A stretch of DNA of 18,121 nt from Pelethousia sp034928145 (GTDB taxonomy: Bacteria > Bacillota > Clostridia > Christensenellales > CAG-138): the NCBI GenBank assembly GCA_034928145.1, contig JAYFPE010000061.1, positions 1 through 18,121 on the forward strand. Direction: 5' to 3'. The position numbers and the translations under genes were made by a program. The notes beneath the pieces are model-generated. The model saw nothing but the letters and a program-made list of their open reading frames with translations. It did no database searches and was not told where the DNA came from. This document shows positions 7,801-15,620 of the stretch, piece after piece (positions within the stretch are counted from its first letter, which is position 1; every line of letters begins with the position of its first letter).

Positions 7801-10800
7801 GGCGGCTACGATGGCAAATACTACCGGCTTACCGCCGATATCGATCTTTCCGGATACGGGAAAAACTACGGAGCCGGCAAGGGCTGGGCGCCTATTGGAA
7901 CGGAAGCTAATCCATTCAGAGGCGAATTCGATGGCAATGGCAAGGTAATCTCCGGACTGTATATCAATCGTCCCGATGAAGATTATATCGGGCTGTTTGG
8001 TTATATAAGTCATGCGGTAATAGACTATATGCGAGAGCCCAGTTCTGTAAGAAATCTGGGGATTGTAAACGCAAATATCACCGGCAAAGATATTGTAGGT
8101 GGGTTAGCGGGCCAATTTGGGTCTGGAGAAGCCCAATTTAATATGGTGGATAACTATGTTACCGGCAACATTAGCGGCAATAATAATGTTGGCGGTCTGG
8201 TGGGTTATGTTGACTGGACTGATATGGCAAGCTGTTACACCACCGCTATGGTCACCGGCAACGACAACATCGGTGGCCTGTTGGGTTATACCTATGCTAC
8301 TGCCGTTCAAAGTTGCTATGCCACCGGCGTCATCACCGGCAACCACAATATCGGCGGTCTGGTCGGGGAAGTTGTTTCCAGCCTGGTGCAGCATTGCTAC
8401 AGCATCGGTAGCGTAAATGGCAACGACTATATTGGAGGGATGGCAGGCTATGTGAGAAAGCATGACGGTTCATTTGACGGGAGTATTAAAAACTGCGCAG
8501 CCCTGAACCCCTCCGTCAGCGGCTCAGCTGCCAACATTGGGCGCATAGCGGGCACAATTGATAATAGCACCTTAGTTAGCAACTATGCCTTTAGCGCCAT
8601 GAAAGTCAACAGCAGCACGGTTAGCAGCACCGACAGAGAGAGTAAGAACGGTGCGGACATGACCGTAGCGCAGAGCAATACCGCCGGATTCTGGACAGAC
8701 GCGAGCATCTTTATAACGCCTTGGCCTGATTGGGAATACTGGACATTTGCAAACGGTAAGCTGCCCACGCTAAAGCGTATTCCCGGGCAGTCCGGCGACG
8801 GCGGGGTCTACCTCGCCGAGCGGGATATCACAAACGCAACGGTGGAAATAACAGGCAGTTTATTCACCTACACCGGCTTCCCCATTGAGCCGACATTGAC
8901 CGTCATCTTTGACGGGGAAGCTCTGGTGAGGGGTACGGACTATATCATAGAGGTTGCCGCCGAAAGTGCAAGCAATGGCACAAGCGCAGGAGCTGTTACA
9001 GCGAAGCTCGTCGGCAAGGGCAACTTTAAGGGTGAAAAATCCGGCTTAAGCTATACCATCCAACCAAAACCGCTAACAGAAGATATGCTCGCAACCGCAG
9101 GGTTCTCCTACACCGGCAAGGCGCAGAAGCCCGCTGTCACAGACGGAGCTACAACGCTTGCAGAGGGTGTGGATTATACAGCGGCCTATACCAACAATAC
9201 CAATGCGGGAACAGCCACCATGCATGTCACCGGCAAGGGCAATTACTCCGGCACGCTCAGCAAACCCTTCACCATTGCCAAAGCACCGCTAACTATTATA
9301 GGTGGAACAGTAGCGGCAAAAACCTATAACGGCTACAATACAGCATACGTAACCGATGTGAACTTTGGTGGCCTGCAAAACAGTGAAACACTGGCGCTGG
9401 GCGATGATTACACCGTTTCCGGCGCACAATTTGACAGCGCAGACGCAGGCGAAAACAAGGCATTAACCGCTGTGGTGGCACTCAAAAGCACTGAAATAAC
9501 CGGTAACTATACCCTGACAAGCGAGAACCTATCCCTTACGGATCAGCGTATCGCCAAGGCAAACGCGACCGGGGTCAATCAAACAATAGATGTACTCACT
9601 AATTGCGCGAAAAACTATGACTTCGCCCTAACCACCTTGCTGCCGACGATCAGCAGCCCGAGGTCCTTAGGCGTGATTACATATCTTCCCTCCATTACTG
9701 CAAACACCGACAGCATACTGGATACGCTCAACTATTCCTCCGGCAATACACTGATAATTCCTGTGAATTCAGTAAAGGCAGCAGATAAAACCGCGACCAT
9801 TACGGTGACAGTTTCCAGTACGAACTACAAGGACTTCGCAGCGGACATTACCGTAAAAACCATGGATGTCACCCCGCTCGCCGTCACAGGGCTGACGGTA
9901 GTGAGCAAAATCTATGACGGAACCACCGCCGCCACCTTGCGCGGAACGGCTGCTCTTGATACTGCCAATGTACAAGACGGCGATGAGGTTGTGCTTTCCG
10001 GCAATCCCACGGCGACATTTGGCAATGCCAATGCGGGTACAGGCAAGGCCGTTATTATCACAGGTCTTTCCCTCGCCGGCAAGGATGCCGCAAAGTACGG
10101 CCTTGACTTCTCCGGTGTAACCGGCGTGATTATCGCCAAACCACTGGCTAACACTATGGTCACGCTGTCGGGCAGTTCCTTCACTTATACCGGCTCTGTT
10201 CATGCGCCCGGTGTCACAGTGAAGGATGGCTCTGAAACGCTTGTAGCGGATACAGATTACACTGTGGGCTATGCCGATAATATCAATGCCGGCACAGCCA
10301 CAGTTACCATTATCGGCAAGGGTAACTATTCCGGTACGGCCAGCAAGACTTTCACAATTGCTCCCAAGTCTGTCGCCATCACGCCGGCAGCTAATCAAAG
10401 TAAGGCATACGGCGAGACTGACCCCATGCTAACCTTTGCTAACGATTCGGAGCTTAATGACTCGGCTTTCACCGGCGCACTTTCCCGTGAGCCGGGCGAG
10501 GATGTGGGTAACTACAAAATCACCCTTGGCACCTTGCGCGCGGGCGGCAATTATAACCTGGCTTTGTCCTCGCCCCCAGTGAATTTTAGTATCACGAAGA
10601 AAGTGGTAACCATTACGCCGGCGAGTGGGCGCTTCAAATCTTACGGCTCGGATGACCCGGATATACCCTTTGCCAATGACGGGGGGCTTCTTGCCACAGC
10701 TTTTATGGGCAAGCTTTCCCGTGCGCCAGGTGAAAATGTGGGCGATTATATCATTACCCTTGGAACCTTGAGCGCAGGCAACAACTACACATTGTCTTTA

Positions 10801-13800
10801 TCCTCATCTCCGGTGACTTTCTCTATCAATCAGGCGATTGTCACCATCACGCCGATAAGCGGGCAAAACAAGGTATACGGCGCCTCTGATCCGATGCTGG
10901 GCTATACGGTTTTCCCGGATTTGGTTGACGGTGACAGCTTATCCGGCGTACTTTCCCGCGAGCCAGGCGAGGATGTGGGCGACTACAAAATCACCCTTGG
11001 CACCTTGCGTGCGGGGAGCAATTACAGTCTGTTCTTGCACTCTCAAAGTGTGAATTTTGCCATTATCCCCAAAGCCGTCACCATCACCCCGACCGCTAAT
11101 CAAAGCAAAGTATACGGGGCGCTTGATCCGATTCTATCCTTTGCCAATGATGGAGGGATTCCTGCCGCAGCCTTTACCGGAAAGCTTTCCCGTACGGCAG
11201 GAGAGAATGTGGGCAGCTACGTCATCAACCTCGGCAATTTGACCGCAGGCAACAACTACACGCTGTCCTTGTCCTCATCCCCGGTAACCTTCAGAATTAC
11301 GAAGAAATCCGTCACCGTCACCCCGAACGATGGGCAGGGTAAGATATACGGTGCGATTGATCCGACTCTGGCATTTACCAACAATGGCGGGCTTGCACAC
11401 TCGGATTTTACCGGCGCACTTTCCCGCGCAACAGGCGAGAACGTGGGTGACTATGCTATCACGCTTGGCACCTTGCACGCGGGTGGCAACTACGAGCTTT
11501 CCTTAGCCTCGGGTGCGCCCAAATTCACCATTGAACAGGCTGCGGTACAGAGCATAAACACAGCCGTAAGCAATGTGAGCAAAACCGCATATGAAATGCG
11601 AAATGTCACGACCGCGCAGGCTGTCGTGAATATGGCAGGCTTACCCGAGATCGTGAGCATCACCACCGACAGCGATAATGTGGCGGCCCTGCCCATATTA
11701 TGGAGCACCACAACGCTCTACAATGCCAAGGGTGCAATTTATCAGGTAACAGGTACGCTCGTGGGCAATGCGAACATTGATGCAGGCAGCGTTACGAAAA
11801 ACGTGACAGTCACCGTAACGCCAATTACGGCAGTCAATCCTGTATTTGGTGATACCACTGTGCTTGTCAACTCACATAGCGGATCAGCTTCGGCATCCAC
11901 GCTGGAAGCAGCCAATATCCTGCACACAAGCGGCAGCATCTCCATCCAAGGTGAGGATATCGGCTATACCATCAGTTGGAGCGGCGGGCCGTTGGATACG
12001 ACCTTGGCTGGCAACAATATAACCTTTAACGGCACAATCTCTTATCCGGGCGCACCGGCATGGCTTACCTTGCCAAGCGGGCCCACGGTCAGCCGCAAGG
12101 TAACGGTTGTGGATAAAACGCCGGTCACCATCGGCGGCGTCACCACGCCAAATAAAGCCTATGACGGCACTTCCTATGTGCCTGCCGGCACGGTGACTTG
12201 CAGCCACGGCTTCCCCATCAATCAATTGGAATGGCTATATGAGTCCACTGACGGCGCGGGCTACAAAAGCAGCTCCACGCCGCCCACAAACGCAGGCGCA
12301 TATAAGCTGACCATTTCCGTGCCGGAGAGTAACGCCAACTATGCAGGCAGCATGATGCGCACCTTCATCATTGAAAAGCGGCAAATCACCCTTGCTGCAG
12401 ACAATAAAACGGTCGTAAAGGGTGCAAGTCTGCCCCAACTGACATATACAATTAGCAATCTGCCCTCCGGCAAAACCAAAGCGGACGCTTTGCGCGCCGA
12501 ACCCGTACTGGCTTGCCCGACCTTCGATGGCGCTATACCGGGCAGTTACACCATTACCCTTACAGGCGGAACGGCAACGGATAATTTCACCATTGCGGCC
12601 CGCGCGAACGGTACCCTTACCGTTGCGGAGCAGACCTATGCGGTCACCGTAAACGGTAGCTATGCTTCGCCCACCGGTGCAGGCAGCTATGCCAAAGATA
12701 CAACCGTCAATATTTATGCCGGGAACCGCAGTAACTACACCTTTACCGGCTGGACTTCCTCTGATGTAACCATCACAGGCGCAAGCAGTAGAAATGCCAG
12801 CTTTGTGATGCCCGCCAAAACAGTCACCGTGACTGCCAACTGGAGCTACAGCGGCGGTGGTGATAACGGCGGCGGAAGCTATATACCACCAACCACCGCA
12901 CCGTCCGCAACGCCGCCCAGCCTGCCTGCCATAGCAGCGGCTTCTGTAACTGCCACAGGGGGCGCAAACGGCATAGCCCATGTAAACATTCCCGCTAGTG
13001 CGATTGCCGATGCCATCGCCGGAGCACAGTCTATGCAGGGCAGTTCTGCAAACGGCATTTCTGTGGAGCTGAATGTCACCATGCCACAGGGAGTCACTTC
13101 CCTGACAGCGGCGATTCCTCAGAGTGCATTGCAGAGCCTTGTGACCGCAGCCGTAAACCAGCTTGCAATAAACGGTGCGCCGGTATCCCTAGGGTTGAAC
13201 CAGAGCGCTCTCCAGTCCATTCAAAGTCAGGCCAGCGGCGGCATTACCATCGGTATGACGCCTGTGACCGGGCTTTCCGCACAGGCACAGTCGATGATCG
13301 GAAGCCGTCCGGTTTACGAAATTACCATCAGCTATAAGGATCAGAATGGGGAAACACAGAACATCACCAGCTTGGGCAGCGGCACGGCTACCCTTGCCTT
13401 TCCTTATGTGCCCGGAAGAAATGAAGCCACCGGCTATCTATTCGGCGCGTATGTAGACGTCAACGGCAACGCAAGCCGCATCTCCGGCTCGGTGTATGAC
13501 GCAAACAGCCGAAGTGTCCTCATTCCCACCAACCACCTCTCGGTGTACGGCGTGGGCTACTCAGCTCCAAGCGCCAAGTTTACAGACATTGGCAGCCACT
13601 GGGCAAAGGAATCCATTGACTATGCGGTGGGCAGAGGACTTCTCTGCGGTACATCCAAAACTACCTTTGCACCTGATAGTGCCATAACGCAGGGAATGCT
13701 GGTAACCGCCCTTGGCAGACTGGCAGGCGTGGACACAAAAGCCTATACCAAGGGCAGCTTATCTGATGTAAAGGCTGATGGCTCTTTCCGTCCATATATT

Positions 13801-14256
13801 GAATGGGCATACAGCAAGGGCATCGTGCAAGATATTGGGAACAACCAGTTGGCTCCCGACCACACAATTACGCGTGAGGAGATCGCGGTAATTTTTTCAA
13901 ACTTCGTCAAGACAACCGGCTACACGTTGCCCGTGACTCGAGAGGCTATCACTTTTACGGACAATAGCAGCATTGGAAGCAATTATATGGCGGCGGTCAA
14001 GGCCATGCAGCAGGCAGGCATTATGATGGGCGATAGCGGCAACCGATTTAATCCAAAAGCCGGAGCCACTCGCGCCGAGGTTGCGGCTATGCTCCACCGC
14101 TATGTCAAGCTGATCATCGACCCAGCCACCGCTCAAGGCTGGGCGAAAAACGATGACGGCCGGTATATGTACTTCAAGGACGGCGTGCCCCTCGCTGGCC
14201 GGCAGACCATCAACGGCAAAAAATATTATTTCTATGGCACAGGCGTTTTGCGTTGA
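4864..14256 (+). CDS. Giant secreted SLH-anchored surface protein with GLUG, YDG/MBG and cell-wall-binding repeats
   Basis: This 3130-residue protein begins with a Sec signal peptide (basic MNTRKPYQK, hydrophobic core, cleavage likely after AFA at residue 32). Residues ~40-285 hold two related beta modules, each ending in a segment like VEWVSSPGYDGEKTGTYIF. Residues ~296-1305 are a three-unit GLUG region. Residues ~1325-1835 hold YTG-type (SFTYTG, GKGNYSG) and YDG-type (KTYNGYNTA, KIYDGTTAA) beta modules, followed by five MBG repeats (1835-2225) and further modules. An InlB-like repeat (2591-2661, FTGWTSS) and a Gly/Pro linker lead to a beta region. Three SLH domains (2904-3084) should bind secondary cell wall polymer, and one choline-binding-type repeat (GWAKNDDGRYMYFKDG) ends the chain. 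No catalytic domain is visible. An adhesin or structural S-layer-associated role is likely; its partner is unknown. Confidence 0.95.
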   Translation: MAMNTRKPYQKLLAMTLSFAMLLGLLPMTAFAQSGIPTMDISGEIIAFEPLTEPMANQTVPLNTSLDELNLPETLTATVRVATATDLNVLGKEEAAQDSGEPNQRTGLPLTEGAPQSGEGEGAYADPAATASAIEPGASEPAAQNIPQATEMTISIPVEWVSSPGYDGEKTGTYIFTPQTEGITASAVPPSIAVAVGEITGIVMAFEELPDEIRWQNTAAPTFPETADGTVEGEAVQIPVTWKTEQGYDENAPERGLYVFDAVMGEGYLLAGDTIAPRITVYIPETISRFAPLRMGGGGTAASPLEITTAAQLAEVAVLANAGRLESFLLNSTGNVSLKLMSDLDLSGYGQGYSGGKGWVPIGTAANPFKGSFDGNNKNIDGLFINDSGLENVGLFGSIEGGTIENLILSDAYVLGLSEIGGIAGRIKNTTVKKCGITGSVSGGTNIGGVVGALFENSSVENCYSVGNVNGTGNIGNNAGGIAGSLFTGTSSVQNCYSTMAVKGEKWYAGGIAGYGSKSTEKVKDCAALGPSIDAQAYTGRVAGWNAVDVLSGNIAFSGMMGGSFVQTGPAEMDGESMTAAEIKADGTIGGRFTTANGWIVENGKLPGFSAAVDMPEHIRDNGYFDGSGTEGAPYIIETATQLAKLAELVNAGNIDYNNKYYKLTSDIDLSGYGTSFNRGRGWMPIGNNTSVFSGSFDGGGCSITGLYINDAGLKYAGLFGDSTGSIHDLRLEAVYVKAEEKVGGIVGQLSYKDAKIDRCSVSGTITGKYDVGGIAGHIFGTTTNCFSACNVTGEAQVGGVVGATERVTSQDAILNCYATGTIIGSGNHIGGIVGQIVYSNVRNCAALNPAISGLSYFVGRVAGRNQGTLSGNVAFSGMTVTFNDDTYPRAITSNEAGLDGADITDTDIKADGTIGSRFTIANGWTAENGKLPGLFGKTVVMPSHISGQYFAGGTGSYSNPYQIATGAQLAKLAELVNAGGYDGKYYRLTADIDLSGYGKNYGAGKGWAPIGTEANPFRGEFDGNGKVISGLYINRPDEDYIGLFGYISHAVIDYMREPSSVRNLGIVNANITGKDIVGGLAGQFGSGEAQFNMVDNYVTGNISGNNNVGGLVGYVDWTDMASCYTTAMVTGNDNIGGLLGYTYATAVQSCYATGVITGNHNIGGLVGEVVSSLVQHCYSIGSVNGNDYIGGMAGYVRKHDGSFDGSIKNCAALNPSVSGSAANIGRIAGTIDNSTLVSNYAFSAMKVNSSTVSSTDRESKNGADMTVAQSNTAGFWTDASIFITPWPDWEYWTFANGKLPTLKRIPGQSGDGGVYLAERDITNATVEITGSLFTYTGFPIEPTLTVIFDGEALVRGTDYIIEVAAESASNGTSAGAVTAKLVGKGNFKGEKSGLSYTIQPKPLTEDMLATAGFSYTGKAQKPAVTDGATTLAEGVDYTAAYTNNTNAGTATMHVTGKGNYSGTLSKPFTIAKAPLTIIGGTVAAKTYNGYNTAYVTDVNFGGLQNSETLALGDDYTVSGAQFDSADAGENKALTAVVALKSTEITGNYTLTSENLSLTDQRIAKANATGVNQTIDVLTNCAKNYDFALTTLLPTISSPRSLGVITYLPSITANTDSILDTLNYSSGNTLIIPVNSVKAADKTATITVTVSSTNYKDFAADITVKTMDVTPLAVTGLTVVSKIYDGTTAATLRGTAALDTANVQDGDEVVLSGNPTATFGNANAGTGKAVIITGLSLAGKDAAKYGLDFSGVTGVIIAKPLANTMVTLSGSSFTYTGSVHAPGVTVKDGSETLVADTDYTVGYADNINAGTATVTIIGKGNYSGTASKTFTIAPKSVAITPAANQSKAYGETDPMLTFANDSELNDSAFTGALSREPGEDVGNYKITLGTLRAGGNYNLALSSPPVNFSITKKVVTITPASGRFKSYGSDDPDIPFANDGGLLATAFMGKLSRAPGENVGDYIITLGTLSAGNNYTLSLSSSPVTFSINQAIVTITPISGQNKVYGASDPMLGYTVFPDLVDGDSLSGVLSREPGEDVGDYKITLGTLRAGSNYSLFLHSQSVNFAIIPKAVTITPTANQSKVYGALDPILSFANDGGIPAAAFTGKLSRTAGENVGSYVINLGNLTAGNNYTLSLSSSPVTFRITKKSVTVTPNDGQGKIYGAIDPTLAFTNNGGLAHSDFTGALSRATGENVGDYAITLGTLHAGGNYELSLASGAPKFTIEQAAVQSINTAVSNVSKTAYEMRNVTTAQAVVNMAGLPEIVSITTDSDNVAALPILWSTTTLYNAKGAIYQVTGTLVGNANIDAGSVTKNVTVTVTPITAVNPVFGDTTVLVNSHSGSASASTLEAANILHTSGSISIQGEDIGYTISWSGGPLDTTLAGNNITFNGTISYPGAPAWLTLPSGPTVSRKVTVVDKTPVTIGGVTTPNKAYDGTSYVPAGTVTCSHGFPINQLEWLYESTDGAGYKSSSTPPTNAGAYKLTISVPESNANYAGSMMRTFIIEKRQITLAADNKTVVKGASLPQLTYTISNLPSGKTKADALRAEPVLACPTFDGAIPGSYTITLTGGTATDNFTIAARANGTLTVAEQTYAVTVNGSYASPTGAGSYAKDTTVNIYAGNRSNYTFTGWTSSDVTITGASSRNASFVMPAKTVTVTANWSYSGGGDNGGGSYIPPTTAPSATPPSLPAIAAASVTATGGANGIAHVNIPASAIADAIAGAQSMQGSSANGISVELNVTMPQGVTSLTAAIPQSALQSLVTAAVNQLAINGAPVSLGLNQSALQSIQSQASGGITIGMTPVTGLSAQAQSMIGSRPVYEITISYKDQNGETQNITSLGSGTATLAFPYVPGRNEATGYLFGAYVDVNGNASRISGSVYDANSRSVLIPTNHLSVYGVGYSAPSAKFTDIGSHWAKESIDYAVGRGLLCGTSKTTFAPDSAITQGMLVTALGRLAGVDTKAYTKGSLSDVKADGSFRPYIEWAYSKGIVQDIGNNQLAPDHTITREEIAVIFSNFVKTTGYTLPVTREAITFTDNSSIGSNYMAAVKAMQQAGIMMGDSGNRFNPKAGATRAEVAAMLHRYVKLIIDPATAQGWAKNDDGRYMYFKDGVPLAGRQTINGKKYYFYGTGVLR
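5749..8790 (+). repeat. GLUG-motif region: three paralogous ~320-residue units
   Basis: Units start near 5749, 6721 and 7702. Each opens with a (P)xxIxTxxQLAxLAxLxNAG block, then DIDLSGYG, GWxPIG, FxGxFDGN and GLYIN. A series of GLUG-type turns follows (GGIAG, GGVVG, GGLVG with NCYS/SCYA strands), and each unit closes with ANGWxxENGKLPGx or a variant. The ends of units 1 and 2 are also alike in DNA, for example the shared stretch from ATCAAAGCGGA onward near 6610 and 7590. The motif is known from bacterial surface proteins including IgA-protease-like proteins, and the fold is expected to be an extended beta solenoid. Confidence 0.85.
10366..11538 (+). repeat. Five tandem MBG-type repeats of 78-79 residues
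   Basis: Copies begin at 10366, 10600, 10834, 11071 and 11305. Each follows a plan of VTITP, K(x)YG, DP, an FxGxLSR turn, GE(N/D)VG(x)Y, LGxLxAGxNY and a closing strand xFxI. Copies 1 and 3 share SREPGEDVG and YKITLGTLRAG. Copies 2 and 4 share GNNYTLSLSSSPVTF exactly. This points to an alternating A-B-A-B-A' arrangement that spread by duplication of a two-repeat block. Confidence 0.9.
13573..14115 (+). other. Three SLH domains of the giant protein
   Basis: SLH1 (residues 2904-2960) has FTDIGSHWAKESIDYA and FAPDSAITQGM. SLH2 (about 2966-3017) has YIEWAYSKGIV and LAPDHTITREE. SLH3 (about 3030-3084) has MAAVKAMQQAGIM and FNPKAGATRAEVAAML. Three copies form the usual pseudo-trimeric unit that binds pyruvylated secondary cell wall polymer. 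The usual TRAE motif is TQGM in SLH1, TREE in SLH2 and intact in SLH3, so the first binding groove may be weak. Confidence 0.92.
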
Positions 14257-14320
14257 AATCCCGCTCAAAACGCCCTTCCGGCCCCAAAGGAAGGCCCCAA
14301 GCCATAGAGATTTAGGGCAT

Positions 14321-14420
14321 TTGGTGCGGCTGGCGGGACTTGATTTTGGCCATCGGCATCGCCTTTCTCGCGCTCCGCGCTTCGTTCGGCGGCCTGGGTC
14401 CGAAATCCCGGGGCAGGAAA
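14321..14420 (+). repeat. 100-bp structured direct repeat, copy 1
   Basis: This copy matches 17126-17225 with 5 substitutions and no gaps (95% identity), in the same orientation. The ends of its core, GATTTTGG (14342-14349) and CCGAAATC (14400-14407), can pair, and GCGC-TCC-GCGC (about 14370-14380) forms an inner hairpin. On the minus strand it ends in TCAAGTCCCGCCAGCCGCAC followed by CA, which resembles the 3' end of a tRNA. No 5' half of a tRNA is present. Confidence 0.85.
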
Positions 14421-14441
14421 ACGCGTCACCGGCGCGTTTTC
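14417..14441 (+). terminator. Weak terminator candidate after the giant gene
   Basis: GAAAACGCG (14417-14425) and CGCGTTTTC (14433-14441) form a perfect 9-bp stem with a 7-nt loop and only four consecutive T in the 3' arm. It overlaps the end of repeat copy 1. It may end the giant transcript in either direction, but the U-run is short. Confidence 0.4.
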
Positions 14442-14474
14442 TGATCCGCCTTTCAAGTCCCTTTGATTCAATAG

Positions 14475-14517
14475 CCAAAAGTTGAAGGCATCTCTTTGGG
14501 ATACCTTCAACTTTTGG
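14475..14517. repeat. Long hairpin without a T-tract
   Basis: CCAAAAGTTGAAGG (14475-14488) is perfectly complementary to CCTTCAACTTTTGG (14504-14517). ATCTC (14490-14494) and GGGAT (14498-14502) extend the stem with one wobble pair after a C/A mismatch, leaving a 3-nt loop. There is no T-run after it on either strand, so it is not a standard terminator. Confidence 0.7.
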
Positions 14518-14610
14518 TACGAATGTTCATAACGACAAACGCGGGAACCCGCACAAAATAAGGTTTTTTTCGGCACAGACAAGCGAATATTACATCAAAA
14601 ACCATACATG

Positions 14611-14649
14611 AAAACTGTAAGCCCGCTAAAAAGCGGGCTTACAGTTTTT
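14611..14649. terminator. Bidirectional Rho-independent terminator of the minus-strand operon
   Basis: AAAACTGTAAGCCCGCT (14611-14627) pairs perfectly with 14632-14648 around an AAAA loop. The arms carry A and T runs, so both strands show a stem followed by T residues. It lies 2 bp beyond the stop codon of the DUF4176 gene and would also stop transcripts coming from the giant gene. Confidence 0.9.
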
Positions 14650-14651
14650 CG

Positions 14652-14903
14652 TTAGTGTTTGCTTAAGATTTGCTGCATACGATCCTCTGCGGCAGAGTGC
14701 AGACCCATATGATTTACCTTGCCAACCTCCTCATGCTGAAAAAAGACAGTGTATTCATCACCTAAGTTTTCTTCCGGATATAGGCAGGCGACATAGTCCC
14801 ATTCAATATCCGGGCCTGCTTGAATTTGCTTTCTTCCATATATCATAATCGGGCGGTCGCCCTCCTTTAGGGTTACTACAGTTCCGATGGGATAATACTT
14901 CAT
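14652..14903 (-). CDS. DUF4176 family protein
   Basis: This 83-residue cytoplasmic protein has the DUF4176 pattern: PIGTVVTLKEGDRPIMIYGR at the start, a central DYVACLYPEENLGDEY and FFQHEEVGKVNHMG near the end. It has no signal peptide or membrane helix. Members of this family are often encoded next to LXG/type VII secretion toxins in Firmicutes, and their exact role is not settled. The start ATG overlaps the stop of the upstream 238-residue gene by four bases (ATGA), and GGAGG (14911-14915) sits 7 bp before it, so the two are translationally coupled. It is the last gene of a three-gene operon and is followed at once by a terminator. I am confident of the family; the functional link to the toxin-like gene is inferred from context. 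Confidence 0.82.
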   Translation of the reverse strand: MKYYPIGTVVTLKEGDRPIMIYGRKQIQAGPDIEWDYVACLYPEENLGDEYTVFFQHEEVGKVNHMGLHSAAEDRMQQILSKH

Positions 14904-15616
14904 AGGTCTACCTCCAATATCTTATAGTACTTTTGCAATATCGATCTGAGCTGTGCAATTAGGTCATCCACTGGCATATAGTTTTTATTCATGGCTATGC
15001 ATATGCGCGGCAAATCAATCGGCGCATCTAGGATCACACCTGCATTTCCTCTGTTTCTATACAATACAATCGTTTCCTCATCGGTTGCCGCACGCTGCAT
15101 TTTGCTTTGCGGAAAGACTGCTATACCGATTCCATAATCTTTTCCATCGGTAAGTGTCACATCAGTTTTCCGAAACAATTCCATGTCCAGCTTTTCTTGC
15201 AAAATGTAAAGCTCCTTGTAGTAGTAACGCTCCATCCGCCACAATAATTTTTTCTGATGAAAATCCACCACATCGGCAAAGATGCCGTCGTTCCACTTCG
15301 TATCGATCAGATATTGCTTCAGCCTTGATGTTGCGCCTTTTGTGTTGAACTTTCCGGGGTTCCAGCCCCTGCCAAACCATTTCCTGTTTTCAGCCTTGAG
15401 CTTTCCATATCCCGCACCGTATAGCACAACATGGCCACTTGCAAAGTGGGATATAATATCATATACGATTTGCTTGAATTCTTCACATAATTCACTGGCG
15501 TCAGGGTCATCCGCCATGAGGTCGAAATAGAGATATTCCCCGCTTTGGTTTTCAGTTTCGGTATCCAAAGCTAAGTATAGTTTTGTTTTATCATATACAT
15601 GTTCTACGCGATCCAT
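14900..15616 (-). CDS. Hypothetical protein, candidate immunity partner
   Basis: I do not recognise this 238-residue protein. It has no signal peptide and no membrane helix, is mixed acidic and basic, and is rich in aromatic residues (for example YYYKELYILQEKLD at about 127-140, and WFGRGWNPGKF at about 79-89). It should be cytoplasmic. A start at 15616 is supported by AGGGGAG 7 bp upstream, which lies inside the 3' end of the toxin-like gene. Only 4 bp separate the two coding regions, and its stop overlaps the DUF4176 start. A cytoplasmic protein encoded directly after a toxin-like gene is the usual place for an immunity protein, but no known Imm domain can be seen. A role in export or regulation of the first protein is equally possible. 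Confidence 0.85.
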   Translation of the reverse strand: MDRVEHVYDKTKLYLALDTETENQSGEYLYFDLMADDPDASELCEEFKQIVYDIISHFASGHVVLYGAGYGKLKAENRKWFGRGWNPGKFNTKGATSRLKQYLIDTKWNDGIFADVVDFHQKKLLWRMERYYYKELYILQEKLDMELFRKTDVTLTDGKDYGIGIAVFPQSKMQRAATDEETIVLYRNRGNAGVILDAPIDLPRICIAMNKNYMPVDDLIAQLRSILQKYYKILEVDL

Positions 15617-15620
15617 GGAA

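Larger units (their letters stand above)
14257..14651. other. Intergenic region rich in hairpins
   Basis: No gene is visible in these 395 bp. The stretch holds the first copy of a 100-bp structured repeat (14321-14420), a 9-bp GC/T-rich hairpin (14417-14441), a long perfect hairpin (14475-14517) and a bidirectional terminator (14611-14649). The giant gene on the left and the minus-strand operon on the right converge here. Confidence 0.75.

Noticed and set aside
9769..10398. A 209-residue open frame on the minus strand inside the giant gene
   Set aside because: It is a shadow of the YDG/MBG coding sequence; its composition has no protein-family signal.
10366..11538. CRISPR array suggested by regular ~234-bp periodicity
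   Set aside because: The repeats are in-frame, divergent protein-coding units with no short identical repeats and unique spacers.
12235..12981. A 248-residue open frame on the minus strand inside the giant gene
   Set aside because: It lies antisense to a well-supported coding region, is Cys/Gly-rich in a way typical of shadow frames, and has no ribosome binding site or recognisable motif.
14321..14345. A tRNA gene on the minus strand ending in ..CAGCCGCACCA
   Set aside because: Only the 3' end looks like a tRNA. The T-stem 5' side does not pair and no anticodon arm, D-arm or 5' acceptor strand is present upstream.
14153..14485. A 110-residue plus-strand frame across the end of the giant gene and the structured repeat
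   Set aside because: It overlaps the cell-wall-binding tail in another frame and then translates the structured repeat; no ribosome binding site and no homology are visible.
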